Shown here: positions 57,976 through 64,000 of the stretch, one piece after another
How positions within the stretch are numbered: the stretch's first letter is position 1
Layout of the letters: each line of letters starts with the position of its first letter
Assembly: GCF_000695625.1 (NCBI RefSeq)
Contig: NZ_JMQI01000043.1
Span: 124,001-188,000, forward strand
From: Amycolatopsis rifamycinica
Lineage (GTDB): Bacteria > Actinomycetota > Actinomycetes > Mycobacteriales > Pseudonocardiaceae
Length of the DNA: 64,000 bases
Reading direction: 5' to 3'
Notes under the pieces: generated by a model
The model's input: only the letters and a program-made list of their open reading frames with translations
Databases searched by the model: none
What the model was told of the DNA's origin: nothing
Program-made: the position numbers and the translations under genes

Positions 57976-59364
57976 GTGGGACTGGGCAGGGTGATCGCCG
58001 CGACCGGCGTCCGGATGCGCACCACCGCCGTGGCGGTGTTCGCGCTCGCGCTGGCCATCGCCGCCGCCGGCGTGGTCGTGGTGGTGCTGCTGGAGGAGTC
58101 GCTCGACCGCAGCGTCACCGAGAGTGCCCGCAGCACCGGGCGGCAGGTCGCCATCCAGCTCGTCCGCGAGGGCGCGCGGGACCTGAGCGCCAGCGACGTC
58201 GCCAGCACCGGCGACACCGAAGCCGTCACGCAGGTGCTGGATGCGCGGGGCACGCCGATCGCGAGCGACCCGGCCATCGTCGGGCACCCGGCGCTGACCG
58301 CGGCCCGCCCGGTGGTCGGGCACGAGATCGTCGAGACGCTCCCGCTCGGCCTGAACGGCGACAACGACGACTACCGCGTCGTGTCGCAGGAGGTGGCCGG
58401 ACCTGGCGGGCCGTTCACGGTGATCTCCGCGCGCTCGCTGGAACCGGTGACGGAGGCGTCGACGCGGTTGACGCTGCTGTTCGGCCTGATCGCCGTGCCG
58501 CTGCTGGCGATCGCCGGGCTCGCGGTGTACCGCGCGGTCGGTTCGGCGCTGCGGCCGGTCGAGCGGATGCGCCGGACCGTCGCGGAGATCTCGACGCGCG
58601 ACCTCGCCGCGCGCGTGCCGCTGCCGCCGGGCGGCGACGAGGTGCACCGCCTGGCCGTGACGCTGAACGAAATGCTGGCCAGGCTCGCCTCGGCCCAGGC
58701 CGCGCAACGCCGGTTCGTCGCGGACGCCAGCCACGAGCTGCGTTCGCCGCTGTCGACCATCAGCACCGCGCTCGACGTGTCCGGGCGGCACCCGGAGAGC
58801 ACCGGCGACCTGGTGCCGGTGATCGCCCGCGAGACCGCTCGGCTGCGCGAACTCGTCGACGACCTGCTCATGCTGGCCCGCACCGACGACGCGACCGACC
58901 GGCCGCAGCGCACCGAGGTCGACCTCGACGACATCGTCCGCGCCGAAGCCGAGCGGGTCCGCGGCGAGACCACAGTGGACGTCGAGGTCCGCGCCGGGCC
59001 CGCGAAGGTGCACGGCAGCGAGGCCCAGCTGCGGCGGGCCGTGCGCAACCTGGTCGACAACGCGCGCGGGCACGCGCGCTCGCGCATCCGCGTCAGCAGC
59101 GCGGTGCGCGGCGACCTCGCCGTCGTGGAGGTGAGTGACGACGGTCCCGGTGTCGCGGCCGCCGACCGGGAGCGGATCTTCGAGCGGTTCGTCCGGCTCG
59201 ACGCGTCGCGGCAGCGCGGGCACGGCGGCACCGGGCTGGGCCTGCCGATCGTGGCCGGCATCGCGGCGCGCCACGGCGGCCGGGCGCGCTGCGCCGAGTC
59301 CGGCGAGCCGGGCGCGCGGTTCGTCATCGAGCTGCCGGTGATCGAACTGCCGAAGGAGGAGTAG
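57976..59364 (+). CDS. Sensor histidine kinase of a two-component pair
   Basis: 462 aa from GTG 57976; TACGCT (57964-57969) sits where a -10 would be for a leaderless transcript starting at that GTG. Two transmembrane helices (residues about 17-37 and 160-182), HAMP, H-box ASHELRSPLSTIS, N-box NLVDNARGHARS, G-boxes DDGPGVAA and GTGLGLPI. The stop overlaps the response-regulator GTG. Confidence 0.92.
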   Translation: MGLGRVIAATGVRMRTTAVAVFALALAIAAAGVVVVVLLEESLDRSVTESARSTGRQVAIQLVREGARDLSASDVASTGDTEAVTQVLDARGTPIASDPAIVGHPALTAARPVVGHEIVETLPLGLNGDNDDYRVVSQEVAGPGGPFTVISARSLEPVTEASTRLTLLFGLIAVPLLAIAGLAVYRAVGSALRPVERMRRTVAEISTRDLAARVPLPPGGDEVHRLAVTLNEMLARLASAQAAQRRFVADASHELRSPLSTISTALDVSGRHPESTGDLVPVIARETARLRELVDDLLMLARTDDATDRPQRTEVDLDDIVRAEAERVRGETTVDVEVRAGPAKVHGSEAQLRRAVRNLVDNARGHARSRIRVSSAVRGDLAVVEVSDDGPGVAAADRERIFERFVRLDASRQRGHGGTGLGLPIVAGIAARHGGRARCAESGEPGARFVIELPVIELPKEE

Positions 59365-60044
59365 TGCGCCTGTTGATCGTGGAGGACGAGCGCGAGTTCG
59401 CGGAGACGCTGCGGCGGGGGCTGGTCGCCGAGGGCTTCACCGCCGACGTCGCGCACACCGGTCGCGAGGGGCTGTGGCGGGCGACCGAGCACTCCTACGA
59501 CGTCGTGGTGCTCGACATCATGCTGCCCGAGCTGTCCGGTTACGAGGTGCTCAAACGGCTGCGGGCGGCGGAGAACTGGACGCCGGTGCTGATGCTGACG
59601 GCCAAGGACGGCGAGTACGACGAAGCCGACGCCTTCGACCTCGGCGCCGACGACTACCTGTCCAAGCCGTTCTCCTTCGTCGTGCTCATCGCCCGGCTGC
59701 GCGCGCTCCTGCGGCGCGGCGCCCCGGCGCGGCCGGCCGTGCTGGAGGCGGGCGACCTGCGGCTCGACCCCTCCGCCCGTACTGTCCATAGAGGACAAAA
59801 TCGGATCGAGCTCACCGCGCGGGAGTTCGGGTTGCTGGAGTTCCTGCTGCGGCGGGCCGGAACCGCGCTGTCGAAGAACGAGATACTGAGCCACGTCTGG
59901 GACGCGCACTACGACGGCGACGAGAACGTCGTCGAGGTGTACATCGGCTACCTGCGGCGCAAGATCGACGCGCCGTTCGGCTACCACACCATCGAGACGG
60001 TCCGGGGCGTGGGATACCGCCTCGTGGACGTTACTCGATCGTAA
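59364..60044 (+). CDS. OmpR-family response regulator
   Basis: 226 aa. Receiver with acidic DE near residue 8-9, phospho-Asp in VVLDIMLPE and Lys in LSKPFS. Winged-helix output domain (ELTAREFGLLEFLLRRAG, VVEVYIGYLRRKID). Translationally coupled to the kinase. Signal unknown. Confidence 0.93.
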   Translation: MRLLIVEDEREFAETLRRGLVAEGFTADVAHTGREGLWRATEHSYDVVVLDIMLPELSGYEVLKRLRAAENWTPVLMLTAKDGEYDEADAFDLGADDYLSKPFSFVVLIARLRALLRRGAPARPAVLEAGDLRLDPSARTVHRGQNRIELTAREFGLLEFLLRRAGTALSKNEILSHVWDAHYDGDENVVEVYIGYLRRKIDAPFGYHTIETVRGVGYRLVDVTRS

Positions 60045-60629
60045 TCAACCGCACGTTTTCCGGAAATTGGTCCCGCTGGGTGTCCGTGTGCTGGGCCGTT
60101 CGCCTCCGCCGGTTGCCGCGGATCGCCCAATCGTTCCCGCGAACCGGTGAAAAATACGCTCACTCGACACCGGTGCACGCGATCCGGCCTGTTGCTACCG
60201 TGGGCCACCCACTCGTGACAAGGAAAGCGATGCCGGAATCGCCACTGCCGTTGCCTGCCCAAAACAAAATTGCCTCGGAAGATGCCGGGAAATCCGTTTC
60301 CCGGCTCCGCGCCGCCGACGGGTTCACCCGGGGCGCCGCCGATTCCGGAAAGGAAGTTCGACACGATTTACCGCTTCGTCCGACTTGTTGGCGATATTTC
60401 TTCGCCCCGGATGCCGCCCGTGCCGAACGGGGGACCACCGGCCTGGCGGCACGCGTCGCCGAACCGGAAGCGCAACCGTCCGTCCATTCGGGACATCGCA
60501 CCGGCACCCGTCGTCACCGGGGACGTCATCTCCCTCGCCGACATCGCCCGACCGAAGGAGCGAAGTGACCAGACCGGGACAAACCGGTGGCGGCCCCGCC
60601 GACACGCCCGCCATCCCCGCCGACCAGCC
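60045..60629. other. 585-bp region of uncertain coding status
   Basis: 60045-60410 is AT-rich for the genome and looks non-coding. Two overlapping frames compete after that: one from ATG 60230 to TGA 60568 (112 aa, Arg/His-rich end, unconvincing) and one continuous with the GvpL/F frame containing VVTGDVISLADIARPKERSD. A 22-aa ORF (GTG 60563) overlaps the gvp start by 4 nt. I cannot choose between them. Confidence 0.4.
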
Positions 60630-61190
60630 GTGACGCTGCAGCTCTACGGCGTCGTCCGGGCCGGGCACCCGCGGGCGCCGCGGACGGTCCGCTGGGAAGA
60701 CCTGGCGATGGTCGTCGGCGATCCCGAGCCCGACCCGGCCGCGCACCTCGCGGTGGTGTCCGCGCTCGTCGAGGGCGGCCCGGTGCTGCCGGTCCGGTTC
60801 GGCACCGTGGCCGAGGACGAGGATGCCGTCCGCACCGAGGTGCTCGCGCCGTCCGCCGAGACCTACCGCGCCGACCTCGACCGGCTGGACGGCCTGGCCG
60901 AGGTGCACGTCTGCCTGCGGTTCACCGAACCCGGGTCCGCGTGGCGGGCGGCCCGTTCGGACGTGCTGCTGTCCCGGGTCGCCGAGCGGGCGCGCGACTC
61001 CGTGGCGCTGCCGGCGGGCGAGAGCGCCGACGAGCGCTGGGCGTTCCTGGTCGGGCTCGGTGACCTGCTCGTCGTCCGGGACACCGTCGCCGGGCTCGCG
61101 CGCGGCGACGGCGTCCAGGCCGACTGGCTCGGGCCGCTGCCCGCGTACAGCTTCCTCGACCGGCGGGCGTGCTCCCGGTGGAGCTGGTGA
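60630..61190 (+). CDS. GvpL/GvpF-family gas vesicle-type protein
   Basis: 186 aa from GTG 60630 (start uncertain, the frame is open upstream). Opening LQLYGVVRAGHP and VLPVRFGTVAEDEDAVR with LDRLDGLAEVHVCLRF are typical of GvpF/L. These proteins help nucleate gas vesicle assembly, but no gvpA, gvpN or other gvp gene is in the window. Possibly repurposed. Confidence 0.75.
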   Translation: MTLQLYGVVRAGHPRAPRTVRWEDLAMVVGDPEPDPAAHLAVVSALVEGGPVLPVRFGTVAEDEDAVRTEVLAPSAETYRADLDRLDGLAEVHVCLRFTEPGSAWRAARSDVLLSRVAERARDSVALPAGESADERWAFLVGLGDLLVVRDTVAGLARGDGVQADWLGPLPAYSFLDRRACSRWSW

Positions 61191-61792
61191 GCGGGGGCGG
61201 AACAGTCGCTGAACACTCGTCCAGGAGCTGGCCGCCGCGGTTCGCGGCCGGTGATCCTGGTGCCGTGACCAGCAGTGAAGTCGCCGCGCTCCCACGGGCG
61301 TTCGGCGGACCCGGCGCCGGGCCGGGGCAGTTCCGCGCGCCGTCGGGGATCGCCGTCGACACGCGCGGCCGCGTGTGGGTGGCCGACACCGGCAACGACC
61401 GCGTCCAGGCGTTCACCCGCGACGGCGCGCTCGTGCGCGTCCTGGCCGGACGGCTCAAGGCGCCCGAAGGGGTGGCGGTCGACGCGGCGGGCAACGTCTA
61501 CGTCGCCGACACCGGCAACCGCCGCGTGGTGCAGTTCTCGTGGCGGGGCGGGTTCGTGCGCGAATTCGGCGGCCTGGTCCGGCCCCGCGGGGTCGCGCTG
61601 GACCAGGCCGGCCGGTTGCTGGTCGACGACACCGGGCGCGTGGCCCGGTTCGACATCCGCACGGGCGCCGCGCTGCCCGGCACGGCCGAGCCGATCAGCT
61701 CACCGCGGGACATGGCCGACGACGGCACGGGCGGGGTCTGGGTCGCCGAGACCGGCAACCACCGCATCGTCCACTTCGGAGCGTCCGGCTAG
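61187..61792 (+). CDS. NHL-repeat beta-propeller protein
   Basis: 201 aa from GTG 61187 (GTGA overlap with the gvp stop; GTG 61265 is an alternative). Four to five NHL repeats: RAPSGIAVDTRGRVWVADTG, APEGVAVDAAGNVYVADTG, RPRGVALDQAGRLLVDDTG, and a last WVAETGNHRIVHF. Too few repeats for a full six-blade propeller unless it dimerises. Probably a scaffold or sensor; no signal peptide. Confidence 0.8.
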   Translation: MSGGGTVAEHSSRSWPPRFAAGDPGAVTSSEVAALPRAFGGPGAGPGQFRAPSGIAVDTRGRVWVADTGNDRVQAFTRDGALVRVLAGRLKAPEGVAVDAAGNVYVADTGNRRVVQFSWRGGFVREFGGLVRPRGVALDQAGRLLVDDTGRVARFDIRTGAALPGTAEPISSPRDMADDGTGGVWVAETGNHRIVHFGASG

Positions 61793-62190
61793 CTCTTCGA
61801 GATCGCGGCGGTCGCGCGGACGACGGCGGTGCAGCGGTTCTCGACGTAGGCGAGGCCGCCTTCTTCGGCGATGCGGCGCGCTTCGGCGGAGACGATGCCC
61901 TGCTGCAGCCACAGTGCTTTGGCGCCGATCTCGACGGCTTCGCGGGCGATGCCCGGCGCCTCGGCGGACGGCCGGAAGACGTCGACGAGGTCCACCGGCT
62001 CCGGGATGTCCTTCAGCGACCGGTACACCTTCTCGCCGAGCAGCTCGGTCGCGGTCGGGTGCACCGGGATGATCCGGAAGCCGTGGGCCTGCAGGACGGC
62101 GGGGACGCCGTGGGCGGCCTTGGCCGGATCGCGGCTCAGTCCGACGACGGCGATGGTGTTCGCACCGGCGAGGATCTCCTCTGCGTTCAT
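61789..62190 (-). CDS. CoA-binding protein (YccU-like)
   Basis: 133 aa. Rossmann-like VVGLSRDPAKAAHGVP, PVHPTATELLG, ALWLQQGIVS and a late ENRCTAVV match the CoA_binding family. Small soluble protein of unknown metabolic role. Stop overlaps the convergent NHL gene by 4 nt. Confidence 0.88.
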   Translation of the reverse strand: MNAEEILAGANTIAVVGLSRDPAKAAHGVPAVLQAHGFRIIPVHPTATELLGEKVYRSLKDIPEPVDLVDVFRPSAEAPGIAREAVEIGAKALWLQQGIVSAEARRIAEEGGLAYVENRCTAVVRATAAISKS

Positions 62191-62213
62191 ACCGGTGGAA
62201 CGCCGGGCGGGCG

Positions 62214-62786
62214 TCAAAGCTTCCAGAGCCGCAGGCCGCGCACGCGGTAGACCGGCCACAGGACGTGCCACGGCTTCCGCCGGGCGAAGGTCGCGGCGCA
62301 GGTCAGGATGTTGCGCGCGGCCGTCGTCGCGACCTCGTGGCGGTCGGCCCAGATCGCGCCCTTGGCGCCGACGGCGATCCGGAACACGGTCAGCAGGCCG
62401 CGGCCCTGCAGGTCGTACTTCGCGCCGGTGTCGCCGGAGCCGGGGGCGAGCTCGGCGATTTCGGCGCCGAACGCGCGGGCCGCCTGCGGCGCCACCTCGG
62501 CCGGGACCACGCCGACGCTGCGGGTGATCGCCTTGCCGTGCATGCGCCGCGCGTAGCGGAACAGCAGCGCGCGCTCCCACCACGGCAGCAGCCGGTGGTG
62601 CTGGAGGAGGGCGGCGCATTCGCCGTGACCGATCGCGAAGATGCTCGTGAGCTCGTCGTAGGCGCCGTTCGTGACCGGCTCGTTCAGGTGCAGCCGCACC
62701 TCGAACCGGGTGCGCGCGGTCAGTTCGTCGAGCCGCTCGCGGTGATCGAGCCGCGCCTTCGCGCGGGAGAGGGACCAGTCGGACAT
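62214..62786 (-). CDS. Conserved hypothetical protein
   Basis: 190 aa from ATG 62786, with GGAGGT before it. Mixed helical/strand sequence, with LHLNEPVTNGAYDELTSIF, HGKAITRSVGVVPAEVAPQA and AKYDLQGRGLLTVFRIAVG segments. No family recognised. Same strand as, and 23 nt before, the CoA-binding gene. Confidence 0.75.
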   Translation of the reverse strand: MSDWSLSRAKARLDHRERLDELTARTRFEVRLHLNEPVTNGAYDELTSIFAIGHGECAALLQHHRLLPWWERALLFRYARRMHGKAITRSVGVVPAEVAPQAARAFGAEIAELAPGSGDTGAKYDLQGRGLLTVFRIAVGAKGAIWADRHEVATTAARNILTCAATFARRKPWHVLWPVYRVRGLRLWKL

Positions 62787-62842
62787 CGGACCTCCAGGCG
62801 TCGCGCACAGGCTAGTTGGCGCGCGACGCCCGGACCACGCTT

Positions 62843-63346
62843 TCAGCCGATCTTCTCGCCGTACATCTCGCCGAGCGGGTCGGAGATCAGCTCGACGCGG
62901 GCACCGTCCGGATCGGACAGGTAGAGGGAGGTCCCGCTCTCCAGCAGGTACTGCACGCCGGCTTCGTCCAGCTTGTCCCTGATCGCGCTCCACCGATCGG
63001 GGGTGACGGAGAGGGCCAGGTGGTGCAGTCCACCGAGGACTTCCGCGTACGGGCCGAGGTCCAGACCGGGCAGGTCGAAGAAGGCGACCGCGTTGCCGTT
63101 GCCGACGTCGAAGAAGAAGTGGCTGGAGCCGGGGTAGTCGCGGTTTTCGATCAGCTCGGTGAGCGGGAAGCCGAGGATGTCCTGGTAGAACTCGATGGTC
63201 CGCTCGACGTCACTGGCGATCAGCGCGGTGTGGTGGATGCCGCGCCCGTTCGTCGCCGGGCGTTCGGCGGCCGGGCGCAGGTGGCGCTCGCGCAGTTCGT
63301 CGCGGATCTCGGCGAGCTTGGCGACCTCGGCGGGGGTCGGTGCCAT
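62843..63346 (-). CDS. VOC-family dioxygenase/glyoxalase-like protein
   Basis: 167 aa. Two VOC halves: GIHHTALIASDVERTIEFYQ and GLHHLALSVTPDRW; metal ligands His and terminal Glu in DPDGARVELIS are placed as in glyoxalase I/extradiol-type proteins. Divergent from the hydratase-like gene at 63486. Confidence 0.85.
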   Translation of the reverse strand: MAPTPAEVAKLAEIRDELRERHLRPAAERPATNGRGIHHTALIASDVERTIEFYQDILGFPLTELIENRDYPGSSHFFFDVGNGNAVAFFDLPGLDLGPYAEVLGGLHHLALSVTPDRWSAIRDKLDEAGVQYLLESGTSLYLSDPDGARVELISDPLGEMYGEKIG

Positions 63347-63394
63347 GTCCCTCACGTCCCTTCGTGGTGATGTCCTCCACGCTACGCCCGGTTT

Positions 63395-63441
63395 ATCTCG
63401 CGCGCAAGAGATTGTCGGGCGAGAGTTCCGCTGGGTGGAAC
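63395..63441. promoter_or_regulatory. Two operator-like palindromes in a divergent promoter
   Basis: ATCTC-N8-GAGAT (63395-63412) and GTTCC-N7-GGAAC (63425-63441) lie between the VOC gene and the hydratase-like gene; the second resembles IclR-type operators. No regulator gene visible. Confidence 0.4.
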
Positions 63442-63485
63442 GTTCGTGCTTGTGCGGGCGGAGCGCACCCGGCAGAGTCTCGGGG

Positions 63486-64000
63486 GTGGACGTCAGCAAG
63501 GTGCAGGAGGCCGCCGCCGCGCTGGCGCGGGCCTACGCCCGGCGCGAGCCGATCGAGCCGCTGGTCAAGACGTACCCGGGCGCGGGCGTCGAGGACGCGT
63601 ACCGGATCCAGCAGGAGCAGGTGCGGCACTGGGTCGAGGGCGGGGACGCCGTCCGCGGGCACAAGGTCGGCCTCGCGTCGGCGGCGATGCAGCGGCAGAT
63701 GGGCGTCGACCAGCCCGACTACGGGCACCTCACCGGCAGCATGTTCCACCTGGAGCACCAGCCGATCCCGACGTCGGCGTTCCTGCAGCCGCGGATCGAG
63801 CCGGAGATCGCGTTCGTGCTGGGCTCGGCCCTGCGCGGCCCCGGTGTGACGGTCGCCGACGCGGTCCGGGCGGTCGAGTTCGTGCTGCCGTCGCTGGAGA
63901 TCGTCGACTCCCGCATCCAGGACTGGCAGATCTCCCTGTTCGACACGATCGCGGACAACGCGTCGTCCGGCGGGGTGGTGCTGGGCAGCAGCCCGGCTTC
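63486..64000 (+). CDS. 2-keto-4-pentenoate hydratase-like enzyme (3' end missing)
   Basis: N-terminal 171 residues from GTG 63486; the window ends inside the gene. Sequence VRGHKVGLASAAMQRQMGVD, FLQPRIEPEIAFVLG and VLPSLEIVDSRIQDW match the fumarylacetoacetate-hydrolase-fold hydratases of aromatic meta-cleavage pathways, where an acidic triad binds Mg2+. Beginning of a probable catabolic operon. Confidence 0.9.
   Translation, partial: MDVSKVQEAAAALARAYARREPIEPLVKTYPGAGVEDAYRIQQEQVRHWVEGGDAVRGHKVGLASAAMQRQMGVDQPDYGHLTGSMFHLEHQPIPTSAFLQPRIEPEIAFVLGSALRGPGVTVADAVRAVEFVLPSLEIVDSRIQDWQISLFDTIADNASSGGVVLGSSPA

Noticed and set aside
60230..60568. 112-aa gene upstream of GvpL/F
   Set aside because: Arg/His-rich second half and conflict with another plausible frame; listed only as an uncertain region.

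Overview
The window is high-GC actinobacterial DNA. GTG starts are common and stop/start overlaps (TGATG, ATGA, GTGA) occur throughout. MurT/GatD, an F420-type LLM oxidoreductase, YCII/ECF42 and SigJ-type modules also fit an actinomycete. Gene content and intergenic style suggest a Pseudonocardiaceae member such as Amycolatopsis, but this is inference, not a sequence match.

Region 1 (1-19457) is the right part of a type II (aromatic) polyketide cluster. It holds a truncated P450, two O-methyltransferases, two SchA/CurD-type proteins, two SDR ketoreductases, two FAD monooxygenases, an LLM oxidoreductase, a POT-type transporter, a 6PGDH-like dehydrogenase, two DUF1772 (anthrone-oxygenase-like) proteins, a chain-length factor, an ACP, an aromatase/cyclase, two ABM monooxygenases and a dedicated acetyl-CoA carboxylase (fused AccDA, BCCP, AccC), ending in a MarR regulator. 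The catalytic ketosynthase (KS-alpha) is not in the window, although its partner is. Two promoter regions carry heptamer repeats at 11-bp phase placed 8 bp from a -10 box, the signature of SARP activators. The set could make a heavily oxidised, perhaps pentangular, polyphenol.

Region 2 (19458-22193) is the most unusual part. A compact array of tRNA and tRNA-like genes (anticodons CCA, CTC, GTG, CAT) has 1-nt spacing between the last three. Several members have odd D-arms, T-loops or position-8 bases. The array ends 17 nt before a 700-aa protein with a TerD-like domain.

Region 3 (22341-33585) is mixed accessory DNA: alpha/beta hydrolase, VOC protein, AraC regulator, a 58-aa secreted peptide, an XRE/NB-ARC/TPR regulator with a 17-aa peptide gene just upstream, a hypothetical protein, a channel-like membrane protein, a double-HTH MerR regulator divergent from an erythromycin-esterase-like enzyme, and a secreted GH55-like glucanase.

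Region 4 (33938-43799) has a SigJ/ECF41 sigma factor with its own recognisable promoter, an SpvB/RHS-repeat protein lacking a toxin end, and a divergent set: subtilisin-like protease, sigma factor, carboxypeptidase-regulatory-like protein, then a TPR-CHAT protease. An array of 21-bp units lies before the CHAT gene. This resembles an uncharacterised protease-based stress or conflict system.

Region 5 (43810-64000) is more ordinary: DUF2079 membrane protein, orphan histidine kinase, mycothiol-dependent isomerase-like protein, Rsm22-like methyltransferase, YCII-YCII-ECF42, HD hydrolase, lactate permease with IclR, a 595-bp non-coding stretch with DnaA-box-like sites, TetR/quinone oxidoreductase, MurT-GatD, a two-component system, an orphan GvpL/F, an NHL propeller protein, a CoA-binding protein, a VOC protein and the start of a 2-keto-4-pentenoate hydratase-like gene cut by the window end.
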